Origin: Desulfarculus sp.
GTDB lineage: Bacteria > Desulfobacterota > Desulfarculia > Desulfarculales > Desulfarculaceae
Direction of reading: 5' to 3'
Assembly: GCA_020216805.1 (NCBI GenBank)
Contig: JAIWNN010000002.1
Location: 1-10,000 of the forward strand
DNA: 10,000 nucleotides
Shown here: one piece after another, positions 1-6,928 of the stretch
Layout: every line of letters starts with the position of its first letter
Numbering within the stretch: position 1 is the stretch's first letter
The notes under the pieces: generated by a model
Databases searched by the model: none
The model's input: only the letters and a program-made list of their open reading frames with translations
What the model was told of the DNA's origin: nothing
Made by a program: the position numbers and the translations under genes

Positions 1-1
1 G

Positions 2-34
2 CGCAAGGTGCAGGAGCAGGAAAAGGGCGATTAA
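2..34 (+). CDS. Possible C-terminal end of a convergent plus-strand gene (partial)
   Basis: Ten codons reading RKVQEQEKGD followed by TAA at 32-34 are open from the left edge on the plus strand. Eight of the ten sense codons end in G or C, matching the codon use of the real genes here, and the charged hydrophilic tail is a normal protein end. The stop overlaps the histidine kinase stop (31-33) inside a shared TTAA, which would make the two genes convergent with overlapping stop codons. The stretch is too short to name a product, and the match could be chance; a minus-strand intergenic region is the alternative. Confidence 0.4.
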   Translation, partial: RKVQEQEKGD

Positions 35-1863
35 ACCTGGGCCTGGGGCAGGGTGAACCAAAAGCGGCTGCCCTGGCCAGGCTGGCTCTCGACCCCCAGT
101 TCGCCACCGTGGCTGCGCACCGCCTGGCGGGCGATGAACAGGCCCAGGCCCGAGCCCTTGGGCTTGGCGCCCGGCACTCCGTGAAACTTGCGAAAAATCG
201 CTTCCTGGTGCTCCACCGGGATGCCCTCGCCGCTGTCGCTCACCTCGAACCGCACCCAACCGCCTTCGCTCCAAGCGGAGATGCGCACCTCCCCCCCGGG
301 AGGGGTGTGCCGGATGGCATTGGCCAGCAAGTTGGAGAAGACCAGATTGACCCGATCCTGGTCGGCCAGGACCATGTCTTGGCAGTCCCGGCCTGGGGCG
401 CTGAGCCGCAGGCCCTTGTTATGGGCCGCCATGCGGTGTTGCTCCAAGGCGTAGGCGATCAACTCCCCGGCCGGCACCGACTGGCGGCGCAATTGCACGC
501 CCTGGTCGCTGATGCGCGACAGGTCCAGCAGGTCGTCGACCATGGTCTGCACCCGTTCGCAGTCGTTGCGCGCCGCCTCCAGAAGCTCGCGCTGCTTATC
601 GGCCAGCGGCCCCGGCACCTGCTCCAGCAGCAAATAGATGGCCATGCGCAACGAGGTCAAAGGGGTGCGGAACTCGTGGGCCACCGTGGCCACCATGTCG
701 CTTTTGAGCTGATCGAAAAGTCGCAGGCGGGTGACGTCCTGCAACACCACCGTCACACCCTTGACCGTGTTGTCGGACTCGCGCACCGGCGTGGCCCGGG
801 GCAACAGATAGCGGTCGCCGTCGCCGAAATCCAGCTTGATCGCTTCCTCGAAACCCGAGGGATGGTAAGGCCCCTGGCTGGAGATCACCTGCCGCAGCAA
901 GGGCGCCAGATGCGCCTCCAGGCCGGGGTCGCGCACGCGCCAGCTCGAAGGCGCCAACGGCGAAGGATCCCGCGCCACCAACTTGCGGGACTCCAGGTTG
1001 AAATGCTTGATTTTGCCGGACAGATCAAAGACCAGCACCGGATCGGGCAGGCTGTCGATGGCCGCCTGGCTGGCCTGCTGGGCCAGGAGCAACTCGCTCA
1101 GCGAGCTTTGGTGGTATTGGCGCAAGCGATGGGCCATCAGGTTGATCTCCCCGGCCAGGCGGGTCACCTCGTCGCGTCCGCCCACGCTAACCCTGGCTTC
1201 GAAATCGCCGCCGCCAATGCGCTGCACCGCCCTGCCCAGCATGGCCATGGGCCGCAGCAAACGGCTGGTGATGGCCAGGCTGACCAGTAAACCCACCAAC
1301 AAGGCTCCCAAGCTGACGGCCAGGGCGGTGGCTCGGTAGTCCATGGCCCGGGCCGATGCCTGCTCGCCCTTTTGGATCATCGCGCTTTGGTTGATGGTCA
1401 CGATGTGATCGACGTGCTTCTGGACCTTGGACAGGCTGGGCAGCAGACGGTGGAAGTAGATCTCGCGGGACAGCGCTCCCTGGCCGGCCTGATCCAGGAA
1501 CCGCAAGGCCTCCAGGTAGTCGCTCCAGGCCATCTGGACCTCGCTGGTGGCCTCCGCCTCGCCGGCTTCCACCGAGCTCTCCTGCTGTTGGCGCAGCCCT
1601 CGCTCGAAGGCGAGCTTGAATTCGGTGAAATGCTCGGGTGGGGTGTAATGTCCGCTGAGCAGGGCGGTGGCGGCGGCGTCGTGGAGACGCTCCAGGGCGG
1701 AGTTCATCTCGTAGGCCGCGCGCAGGCTGGTGTAGTTTTCCTTGACGATGCGTTGGGAGCGCTGGCTGATGTTGGCGATGGTGCCGACGCCCAGGAGCCC
1801 CACCGCCAACACCGCCAAAAGTAGTGGCAACTGAGCCAGAATCAGTTTAGTGCGCAGGGTCAA
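31..1863 (-). CDS. Membrane sensor histidine kinase (4-helix sensor, HAMP, PAS, HisKA, HATPase)
   Basis: A 610-residue two-component sensor kinase of the inner membrane, with domain order like Pseudomonas KinB. Visible parts are membrane helix 1 at about residues 7-29, an extracytoplasmic mainly helical sensor at about 30-177, membrane helix 2 at about 178-200, HAMP at about 200-252, PAS at about 265-380 (SLPDPVLVFDLSGKI), HisKA with H-box VAHEFRTPLTSLRM and phospho-acceptor His396, and an ATPase domain with N-box NLLANAIRHTPPGG (Asn511/Asn515), G1 box DSGEGIP (543-549) and G2 box GSGLGL (570-575). All catalytic motifs are intact. The start is TTG at 1863, chosen because a GGAGG lies six bases upstream and the membrane helix follows directly. 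The stimulus and the partner response regulator cannot be told from the sequence; no regulator gene lies in the window. It is 113 bases downstream of the kinase-like gene, so read-through from the ATPase operon is possible but not shown. Confidence 0.93.
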   Translation of the reverse strand: MTLRTKLILAQLPLLLAVLAVGLLGVGTIANISQRSQRIVKENYTSLRAAYEMNSALERLHDAAATALLSGHYTPPEHFTEFKLAFERGLRQQQESSVEAGEAEATSEVQMAWSDYLEALRFLDQAGQGALSREIYFHRLLPSLSKVQKHVDHIVTINQSAMIQKGEQASARAMDYRATALAVSLGALLVGLLVSLAITSRLLRPMAMLGRAVQRIGGGDFEARVSVGGRDEVTRLAGEINLMAHRLRQYHQSSLSELLLAQQASQAAIDSLPDPVLVFDLSGKIKHFNLESRKLVARDPSPLAPSSWRVRDPGLEAHLAPLLRQVISSQGPYHPSGFEEAIKLDFGDGDRYLLPRATPVRESDNTVKGVTVVLQDVTRLRLFDQLKSDMVATVAHEFRTPLTSLRMAIYLLLEQVPGPLADKQRELLEAARNDCERVQTMVDDLLDLSRISDQGVQLRRQSVPAGELIAYALEQHRMAAHNKGLRLSAPGRDCQDMVLADQDRVNLVFSNLLANAIRHTPPGGEVRISAWSEGGWVRFEVSDSGEGIPVEHQEAIFRKFHGVPGAKPKGSGLGLFIARQAVRSHGGELGVESQPGQGSRFWFTLPQAQV

Positions 1864-1869
1864 CCGCGG

Positions 1870-1874
1870 CCTCC
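1870..1874 (-). promoter_or_regulatory. Ribosome binding site that decides the TTG start of the histidine kinase
   Basis: On the minus strand GGAGG stands six bases before the TTG at 1863. No ATG or GTG with a comparable site is seen near the first membrane helix, so this fixes the unusual start. Three of its bases also belong to the palindrome at 1872-1883. Confidence 0.7.
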
Positions 1875-1883
1875 GGCGCCGGA
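1872..1883. repeat. 12-base perfect palindrome overlapping the histidine kinase ribosome binding site
   Basis: TCCGGCGCCGGA is its own reverse complement. In the minus-strand RNA it could fold as a 4-pair stem (UCCG/CGGA) with a GCGC loop, pairing the GGA of the Shine-Dalgarno sequence. It could also be a dyad operator. The role is inference; short GC palindromes arise easily in this GC-rich DNA. Confidence 0.4.
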
Positions 1884-1896
1884 TGGACGCAAGGAC

Positions 1897-1918
1897 GCGG
1901 CGGGAGTCACCCCGCCGC
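1897..1918 (-). repeat. GC-rich inverted repeat in the kinase/histidine-kinase gap
   Basis: Arms GCGGCGGG and CCCGCCGC (8 pairs, perfect) flank a 6-base loop. It is the second stem in the 113-base gap 1864-1976. No T-tract follows on either strand, so it is not a standard intrinsic terminator. It may affect message stability or leader structure of the histidine kinase. Confidence 0.45.
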
Positions 1919-1936
1919 CATCCCCGGTCATGATAC

Positions 1937-1971
1937 CGCGACCGCCGCCGGTGGTCCAGACGGCGGTCGCG
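1937..1971 (-). terminator. Possible terminator-like hairpin just after the kinase-like gene (no T-tract)
   Basis: An 11-pair perfect stem (CGCGACCGCCG / CGGCGGTCGCG) closes a 13-base loop and begins six bases past the TGA of the kinase-like gene, where an operon end is expected. A competing 12-base palindrome CGGTCGCGACCG at 1964-1975 overlaps one arm. The run of T needed for intrinsic termination is missing on both strands, so it may instead protect the 3' end or work with Rho. Confidence 0.45.
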
Positions 1972-1976
1972 ACCGG

Positions 1977-2594
1977 TCAGCCCTGGGCCCTGGCCAATTG
2001 CGCGATAAGGTCGGCTGCCAACTCCAGGCTCACCAGGCTGGTGTTGAGCACCAGGTGGTAGAGCGCGGGGTCGTCGGGATCGTGGGAGTCAAAGGCCTTG
2101 AGGAAGGCGATGCGCTTTTTTTCCTCGCGCCGCGCCACCTGCTCCGCCCGGTCGCGGTCCAGCTTGTAGTGGCTCATCAGCCGCTTGATGCGGTCTTCCT
2201 CCCGGGCCACCAGCATCACCCGCACCGTGGTGGGGTGGTTTTGCAACACGAACTGGGAACCCCGACCGATGATGACCAAGGAGCCTTGGGCGGCCATCTC
2301 GGAGATGACCCGCCGCAGGAAGGAACGGTAGTCCTCTTCGTCAAAGGTGGCCGAATAGTCGGGCAGATTGCGGACGTAGGGCGATGCCTTGATCACCTCC
2401 GCCACCAGCCGGCTGAGGAGGTCGCCAGCCTCCTTCTCGGCATCCTCCACCGAGTAAACGCTCACGCCGGCCTTCTTGGCCACCTCTGTCAAGATCGTAC
2501 GGTTGACCAGGCGGTAGCCCAGGCGCTGGGCCACCATTTCACCGATCACCTGACCTCCGGCGCCGTATTGCCGGGAGATGCTCACCACCGCCAT
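1977..2594 (-). CDS. Cytidylate-kinase-like P-loop protein (AAK6/Cytidylate_kin2 type)
   Basis: A 205-residue soluble protein resembling the cytidylate kinase-like family. Signs are the N-terminal ISRQYGAGG (residues 6-14, the family's variant nucleotide loop without the usual GKS/T lysine), VIIGRGSQFVL (107-117), VRVMLVAREEDRIKRLM (124-140, like the family's R-rich lid entry), the basic RREEKKR stretch (155-161) and a C-terminal DPALYHLVLNTSLVSLELAADLI. Family members are presumed nucleotide or small-molecule kinases, but the substrate of this type is not established, so no cmk symbol is given. The start at 2594 (ATG) is preferred: GAGGTGG lies just upstream, and the longer open frame to 3131 only reads through atpK in another frame, giving Arg/His/Gly-rich nonsense. 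It follows atpK after 95 bases on the same strand and may share its transcript; any role in the ATPase is inference from position. Confidence 0.85.
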   Translation of the reverse strand: MAVVSISRQYGAGGQVIGEMVAQRLGYRLVNRTILTEVAKKAGVSVYSVEDAEKEAGDLLSRLVAEVIKASPYVRNLPDYSATFDEEDYRSFLRRVISEMAAQGSLVIIGRGSQFVLQNHPTTVRVMLVAREEDRIKRLMSHYKLDRDRAEQVARREEKKRIAFLKAFDSHDPDDPALYHLVLNTSLVSLELAADLIAQLARAQG

Positions 2595-2633
2595 GGTCCA
2601 CCTCGTCCCGCGGGCAAGTGCCGATCCCTGGCC

Positions 2634-2665
2634 GGCCCGCGCCCCGGAAGTCCGGAGGGCGGGCC
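2634..2665 (-). repeat. Strong intercistronic hairpin between atpK and the kinase-like gene
   Basis: In the minus-strand RNA the arms form a 7-pair GGCCCGC/GCGGGCC base, one mismatch, a C-G pair, a U-G pair and a CCGG/CCGG top with an ACUU loop (about 13 pairs). It starts 24 bases past the atpK stop. No T-tract follows, so full termination is unlikely. A processing or 3'-protection site that lowers expression of the downstream kinase relative to atpK is a reasonable reading, not shown. Confidence 0.55.
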
Positions 2666-2689
2666 GCTCCACTGGGGAAGTTGTGATTT

Positions 2690-3124
2690 CTACAGACCGC
2701 CAGCCATGACGATGCCGGCCACCAGCGCGAAAATCGCGAAGCTCTCGGCCATGCCCACCGCAGCAAAGCACTTGCCGAAGATCTCCTGCTTGGTGGTGGA
2801 GGCCAGGATAGCGGTGGCGCAGACCTTGCCCTGGAACACCGCGGACATGCAGATGGCAATGCCGCAGAACACGCCGATGCCCAGCACCGCCGCGCCGGCT
2901 GCGGCCACCTTGGGCAGGAGCACGAACATGAGGATCAGGCCGTAGATGGTCTGGCTGGACGGAGCCGCCGAGATGCCGATGAACTTGCCGTGACCCTCGT
3001 CCGTCTTGGCCATGGCGCCGTGGGAGGCCGCGCCCGCGTTGCCCACGCCGATGGCGCTGCCGATGGCGGGAATGCCGATCGCGAAGGCGCAGCCGAAGTA
3101 ACCCAGAACCGTCGAGATGTCCAT
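2690..3124 (-). CDS. atpK: V/A-type ATPase rotor ring subunit K (proteolipid, four-helix form)
   Basis: A 144-residue, very hydrophobic protein forming the ion-carrying rotor ring in the membrane. It has two fused hairpins, i.e. four membrane helices at about 5-32, 52-75, 77-103 and 117-143; helix 1 is GIPAIGSAIGVGNAG and helix 4 is GMAESFAIFALVAGIVMAG. There is one carboxylate per protein, Glu127, in helix 4. Helix 2 starts with APSSQTIYG (Ser57, Gln58) and helix 3 ends with FQGKV (Gln98). These line up with Thr64, Gln65, Gln110 and Glu139 of the Na+-binding E. hirae NtpK; the Gln-to-Glu distance of 29 residues is the same in both. Na+ coupling is therefore likely, though H+ cannot be excluded. 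The ATG at 3124 lies eight bases after a perfect AGGAGG, the best ribosome site seen in the operon, as suits a subunit needed in many copies. Only 18 bases separate it from atpI. Confidence 0.96.
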   Translation of the reverse strand: MDISTVLGYFGCAFAIGIPAIGSAIGVGNAGAASHGAMAKTDEGHGKFIGISAAPSSQTIYGLILMFVLLPKVAAAGAAVLGIGVFCGIAICMSAVFQGKVCATAILASTTKQEIFGKCFAAVGMAESFAIFALVAGIVMAGGL

Positions 3125-3132
3125 TGCCCAAT

Positions 3133-3138
3133 CCTCCT
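3133..3138 (-). promoter_or_regulatory. Perfect Shine-Dalgarno site of atpK
   Basis: AGGAGG lies on the minus strand eight bases before the atpK ATG. It is fully complementary to the usual 16S anti-Shine-Dalgarno core and stronger than the sites before atpB (GAGGGG), atpD (GGCGG) and atpI (GAGGAG). This fits the need for more K than other subunits. Confidence 0.75.
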
Positions 3139-3142
3139 CTAG

Positions 3143-4912
3143 TTAAACTCTCTTAGCAATCTGTCGGAACGGTTTGAACGGCAGCCCGTCGCCTTCGAAG
3201 CACCACCGATACCACTCCAGGAAATTGAGGCGCAGTCCGTGCACGACTCCGCCCATGATGCCCAGGACGATGTTGATGGCATGCCCGCAGACCAGCACCA
3301 GCGCCGCGAAGATGAACCCGATGTAGGGCACCGCGTCGTTGGTCATCCCGCCCAGCATGTTGAAGGTCTGGCACATGTACATGGTGGCCAGGCCCAGGGC
3401 GAAAAGACGCATGTAGGACAGTACGTCGGCGAAGAGCTGGATGGCGCCCAGGGCGCCGTTCAAGCCCGCCAGAATCCGGATGATGAAGTTCTTGTGGTCG
3501 CTGGTGAACAGGATCACCACCGCGAAACCGGCGATCATGATCCACTTGGCCACCGGGTCGATGGGCGCGCCCTTCATGTAGTCCTGGAGGACGAAGAGCC
3601 CGGACCAGGTGACCAGCAGCCAGCCCAGCGAGGGCAGGTCGCGGTTGCGCTTGAGTTTAATCATGAGCGCGATACTGATGTGGACCATGCCGATGATGAT
3701 GGAAACCAGCATGGCATGGGACTGGCCCTCCTTGGTGCTGAAGTCCATCAACATGATCTTGGTCAGGGGGTTGGCCGGGTCCAGGGAGATGCCGAAGTAG
3801 CTGGCCGTGATCAGACCGAAGAACATGGTGGAGCCGCCCAGCAGGTAGCTCAGGAAGATCATGCGCTTAGCCAGCGGCGAGGGGTTCTTCGCCTTCCGGT
3901 GCAACCAGACGGTCAAGAGCGTCAGCACCGCGCCATAGCCGAAATCGCCGATGATCATGCCGTAGAAGAAGGCGAAGCTGTAGAAGACGATCCCGCTGGG
4001 GTCGAAATCGTTGTAGTTGGGATGGCTGTAGATCTGGACCAGGTCCTCGCCCGGGGCGAAGGCCGGTTTGTTGGCCAGCAGCACCGGGACCCGGTCGCCC
4101 TCCTCGGGCTCCTCGCAGTAGTGGAAGAAGGTGAGGTCGTCGCCCAAAGCCTTGACCAGATCTTCCTCGGTGGCCGCCGACCAGCATTTGAGCACGAAAA
4201 GGCGGTCTTCCAACTCCGCCGCGGTATTCAACAGGGCCCGGCGGTATTCCACCTCGTCGGTCAGTTCGGCCTCGGCCCGCTCCAACACCGCCAGGCGCTG
4301 GGCCAGCTGGTTGTACTCGGCCTGCACCGCCTGCTGCTGGGCTTCCTTCTCGCCGATCAGCCGCTCCACCTCGGCCAGGCCGCGCTCGGGCATCTTGTCG
4401 GGCAACAGGCCCAGCTGCAACGGCTCGCGGGTGATGGTGACAAAGGGGGTTTCACCGGGGCCATCGCCGGCCTTCAGATGAAACACGTCCTCCAGGGGCA
4501 GGGTGGCCAGCAACCGGGCCGAGGCGCGGTAGAACTGCAGCACCAGGCCCTTGGCCCGCAATAGCTCCAGGTCCGCGACGCTGAAATCGCCCCAGGGCAA
4601 CAGCAGGGCCCGCTCCTTGCGCAACTGGGTCAACTCCAGCGCCAGGCGGTTCTCCTGCTGGGCCAGCTCCTCGCGCCGGGCGCAGATGGCCGCAGCGTCG
4701 CCACTGGCCTCGCCGCGCTCCTTGGGCGCGCGCCGGGCCAGGAATTTCTTGACCTCGCCGACCTTCTGGAGCTCCTTGACCAGCTCCTGGGGTTCGGCGG
4801 CCTCCGGCGGCAGGATAAGGTGGGTGACCCCCGCCTCCTGCAGCCGCTTCATGAACTTTTCCTTCTCGGCGTTAAGGCCGATGAAGGTCATTTTGCGCAT
4901 CTTGACGATCAC
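3143..4912 (-). CDS. atpI: V/A-type ATPase membrane stator subunit I (a-subunit homologue)
   Basis: A 589-residue two-part protein. The N-terminal half (about 1-300) is cytoplasmic and rich in coiled coil (Gln/Glu/Leu-rich at about 78-104 and 177-235) and meets the peripheral stalk; the C-terminal half (about 305-570) has several membrane helices that provide the ion half-channels beside the K ring. Family signatures are IGDFGYGAVL (321-330), LSYMRLFALGLA (498-509) with Arg502, and HGLRLNFLEWYRWCFEGDG (558-576) with Arg561; these two arginines match the pair needed for ion transfer in V-type a/I subunits (59 residues apart here). At 589 residues it is at the short end of the family. The GTG start at 4912 is preferred: GAGGAG lies seven bases upstream and the MIVKMRKMTFIGL opening resembles other I subunits; ATG codons at residues 5 and 8 are alternatives. 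Confidence 0.96.
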   Translation of the reverse strand: MIVKMRKMTFIGLNAEKEKFMKRLQEAGVTHLILPPEAAEPQELVKELQKVGEVKKFLARRAPKERGEASGDAAAICARREELAQQENRLALELTQLRKERALLLPWGDFSVADLELLRAKGLVLQFYRASARLLATLPLEDVFHLKAGDGPGETPFVTITREPLQLGLLPDKMPERGLAEVERLIGEKEAQQQAVQAEYNQLAQRLAVLERAEAELTDEVEYRRALLNTAAELEDRLFVLKCWSAATEEDLVKALGDDLTFFHYCEEPEEGDRVPVLLANKPAFAPGEDLVQIYSHPNYNDFDPSGIVFYSFAFFYGMIIGDFGYGAVLTLLTVWLHRKAKNPSPLAKRMIFLSYLLGGSTMFFGLITASYFGISLDPANPLTKIMLMDFSTKEGQSHAMLVSIIIGMVHISIALMIKLKRNRDLPSLGWLLVTWSGLFVLQDYMKGAPIDPVAKWIMIAGFAVVILFTSDHKNFIIRILAGLNGALGAIQLFADVLSYMRLFALGLATMYMCQTFNMLGGMTNDAVPYIGFIFAALVLVCGHAINIVLGIMGGVVHGLRLNFLEWYRWCFEGDGLPFKPFRQIAKRV

Positions 4913-4919
4913 GCCCGCA

Positions 4920-4925
4920 CTCCTC
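4920..4925 (-). promoter_or_regulatory. Ribosome binding site deciding the GTG start of atpI
   Basis: GAGGAG stands seven bases before the GTG at 4912 on the minus strand. The same site would be 19 and 28 bases from the later in-frame ATG codons, too far for good use, so it favours the GTG. Confidence 0.65.
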
Positions 4926-4940
4926 GCGCTGATGGTCCGG

Positions 4941-4958
4941 GACCCGGCGGCCCGGGTC
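4941..4958 (-). repeat. Intercistronic hairpin between atpD and atpI
   Basis: A perfect 7-pair stem (GACCCGG / CCGGGTC) closes a four-base loop two bases past the atpD stop and 15 bases before the atpI ribosome site. It fills much of the 48-base gap. There is no T-tract. It may mark an RNA processing or stability boundary between head/stalk genes and membrane genes. Confidence 0.5.
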
Positions 4959-4960
4959 GC

Positions 4961-5557
4961 CTAGCTGGCCAGCTTGCCCTTGGCCAGCTTGGCCCGGCCC
5001 ACCGCCGCCGTCTCGTCGTCGCCCAGGAAAATCTTGATCCGGCGGATGTTCTCCTTCAGCTCCGGGATGAGCTTCTTTTCGAACAGGTTCACCCGCTGGG
5101 TGGTGGTGCGCAGCTCGTCCTTGAGCAGCCCCTCCTTGACCAACAGGACCTTCAACTCCTCCCGGGCGCTGACCAGCCGCCGCAGCTCTTCCACCGCCTG
5201 GTCCTGCCAGGCCGGAGTGGCGAAGAACGAGTACTCGGCCGGCGCGAAAACCACCTGGCGGAACTCGGGCACCTCCACGCCGGCGATGTTGTCCCGGTCG
5301 GTGATCACCTCGGCCACCTGCAGCAGGCGCGGCAGTTCCACCGTGGGATCGGACAACAGCGCCGCCCAGCCCCGCACCCCCTCGGCCACCTGGCGCATCT
5401 CTTGGCGCTTGGCCTCCACCACCGGCTCCAATTGGCGCAGCACCAACTGGAGCTGCATCTTCTTGAGCTGGAGGATGGGCAGGAACTTCTGGTATTTGGC
5501 CAGAGCATCCCGCTGTTGCTTCAGCGCGGTTTTGTTGAACTTCGGCTTATCGGCCAT
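4961..5557 (-). CDS. atpD: V/A-type ATPase central stalk subunit D
   Basis: A 198-residue shaft protein that turns inside the A3B3 head and passes torque to the K ring. It has the expected long N- and C-terminal helices: FNKTALKQQRDALAKYQKFL (7-26) continuing as a charged helix to about 63, and VNLFEKKLIPELKENIRRIK (156-175) followed by IFLGDDETAAVGRAKLAKGK (176-195), the usual D-subunit end. The globular middle (about 65-130) is less conserved. The ATG at 5557 is chosen because the conserved helix follows directly; GGCGG six bases upstream is a weak ribosome site. A TTG at 5611 would add 18 residues rich in Arg and coded by the hairpin region, which is unlikely. It lies 68 bases after atpB. 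No subunit F gene, its normal stalk partner, is next to it. Confidence 0.94.
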   Translation of the reverse strand: MADKPKFNKTALKQQRDALAKYQKFLPILQLKKMQLQLVLRQLEPVVEAKRQEMRQVAEGVRGWAALLSDPTVELPRLLQVAEVITDRDNIAGVEVPEFRQVVFAPAEYSFFATPAWQDQAVEELRRLVSAREELKVLLVKEGLLKDELRTTTQRVNLFEKKLIPELKENIRRIKIFLGDDETAAVGRAKLAKGKLAS

Positions 5558-5587
5558 GACAATCCGCCGCCTGTGTCGCTTCTGGAG

Positions 5588-5603
5588 CCCCGCCCGCGCG
5601 GGG
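5588..5603 (-). repeat. Intercistronic hairpin between atpB and atpD
   Basis: Arms CCCCGC and GCGGGG (6 pairs, all G-C) surround a four-base loop in the 68-base gap, 22 bases past the atpB stop and 30 bases before the atpD start. No T-tract follows. It is one of three such stems in the longer ATPase gene gaps. Confidence 0.45.
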
Positions 5604-5625
5604 TGCACCAATTAACCGCCCGCAG

Positions 5626-6924
5626 CTACTGGGCCGGCCAGAACTCCTTGACCAGCTCATCCTTCAAGCCGGTCTGCACCGGCTCGAAGTGCCGGGCCAG
5701 GATCGCCCAGCAGCGGTCCAGGGCCACCTCGATGGGCATGTTGACGTTAAGATCCATCAACTCCCGCTCGAAGTCCTGGCCATAGGCCAGGAGGGTCTCG
5801 TCCCATTTGGAGACCTTGAAGCCCATGGCGATCTTGTTGCGCGACTCGCGGCAGTCGGAATACAGCCGGATCATGGTGTTCATCACGTCGTTGTGGTCCC
5901 GGCGGGTGGCCTTGCTGACCACGTTCTGCTTGAGTCGCGACAGGGAGCCGAAGGGGTCGATGACCCCGTGGCGCAGGTAGAACTGCCCCTCGGTGATGTA
6001 GCCGGTGTTGTCCGGGATGGGGTGGGTCACGTCGTCGCCGGGCATGGTGGTCACCGCCAGGATGGTGATGTCGCCCGAGCCCTCGATGTCCACCGCCTTC
6101 TCGTAACGGGCGGCCAACTGGCTGTAGAGGTCGCCGGGGTAGCCGCGGTTGCTGGGGATCTGTTCCATGGAGATGCTGATCTCCTTGAGCGAATCGCTGA
6201 AGTTGGTCATGTCGGTCAAAAGCACCAGCACCCGCTTGCCGCTCTCGGCGAAGCGCTCGGCCACCGCCAACGCCATGTCCGGCACCAACAGGCACTCCAC
6301 CACCGGATCGGAGGCCAGGTGGATGAACATGATGACCCGGTTCATGACGCCGGATTCCTCAAACGTGCGTTTGAAGAAGGTGTAGTCGTCGAACTTCAGG
6401 CCCATGCCGCCCAGCACGATGATGTCGGCCTCGGCCTGCATGCCCACCCGGGCCAGGAGCTGGTTGTAGGGCTCGCCGGGAATGGAGAAGATCGGCAGTT
6501 TCTGACTCACCACCAGGGAGTTGAAGACGTCGATCATCGGAATGTTGGTGCGGATCATCTGCTTGGGGATGACCCGGTTGGCCGGGTTGAAGGAGGGTCC
6601 GCCGATGGGTATCTCCTCCTCCACCGGCTCCGGGCCGCCATCGATGGGCACGCCGGAGCCGTTGAAGATGCGGCCCAGGAGCGCGTTGCCGTACTTGACC
6701 ATCATCGGATGGCCCAGGAAGCGCACCTTGTCGTTGGTGGAGATGCCCTTGGTGCCGCCGAACACCTGCACGGTCACGTTTTCGCCGTTGAGGCTGATGA
6801 CCTGGCCCAGGGTTTCCCGGCCCGGCGACTGGAGCAGGGCCAACTCGCCCAGGCCCACGCCGGTGGCCTTCAGGGTGGCGATGTTGCCGGTGATCTCGTC
6901 GATCTTGGTAATGATCTCTCTCAC
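5626..6924 (-). CDS. atpB: V/A-type ATPase non-catalytic subunit B
   Basis: A 432-residue head subunit that alternates with A and completes the nucleotide sites at their interface. It has the V-type B beginning ([20 protein letters not shown]), the [14 protein letters not shown] region (88-100), and [18 protein letters not shown] (146-163) where a catalytic subunit would have its P-loop: there is no GKT, as expected for B. The segment [20 protein letters not shown] (256-275) and DPFGSLSR (323-330) are family marks; Arg330 in the SLSR motif matches the arginine finger of E. hirae NtpB. The start is GTG at 6924 with GAGGGG eight bases upstream, inside the last codons of atpA, and only four bases separate the genes, so translation is probably coupled. 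No defect is seen. Confidence 0.97.
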   Translation of the reverse strand: MREIITKIDEITGNIATLKATGVGLGELALLQSPGRETLGQVISLNGENVTVQVFGGTKGISTNDKVRFLGHPMMVKYGNALLGRIFNGSGVPIDGGPEPVEEEIPIGGPSFNPANRVIPKQMIRTNIPMIDVFNSLVVSQKLPIFSIPGEPYNQLLARVGMQAEADIIVLGGMGLKFDDYTFFKRTFEESGVMNRVIMFIHLASDPVVECLLVPDMALAVAERFAESGKRVLVLLTDMTNFSDSLKEISISMEQIPSNRGYPGDLYSQLAARYEKAVDIEGSGDITILAVTTMPGDDVTHPIPDNTGYITEGQFYLRHGVIDPFGSLSRLKQNVVSKATRRDHNDVMNTMIRLYSDCRESRNKIAMGFKVSKWDETLLAYGQDFERELMDLNVNMPIEVALDRCWAILARHFEPVQTGLKDELVKEFWPAQ

Positions 6925-6928
6925 GGCC

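Noticed and set aside
109..1290. 393-codon plus-strand open frame opposite the histidine kinase
   Set aside because: Low-complexity His/Gln/Ala/Gly-rich product, no motif, antisense to intact HisKA, PAS and ATPase motifs.
1897..2665. Standard intrinsic terminators at the stems 1897-1918, 1937-1971 and 2634-2665
   Set aside because: None is followed by a T-tract on either strand; only a terminator-like or processing role can be proposed.
2595..3131. N-terminal extension of the kinase-like protein from a TTG at 3131
   Set aside because: The added 179 residues are atpK read in another frame (Arg/Gly/His-rich); the ATG at 2594 has its own ribosome site and the conserved loop begins there.
3239..4564. 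441-codon plus-strand open frame opposite atpI
   Set aside because: Asp/His/Gln-rich shadow of atpI codons with no recognisable domain.
5558..5611. TTG start at 5611 for atpD
   Set aside because: It would add 18 Arg-rich residues coded across the intercistronic hairpin, before the conserved N-terminal helix; ATG 5557 fits family length.
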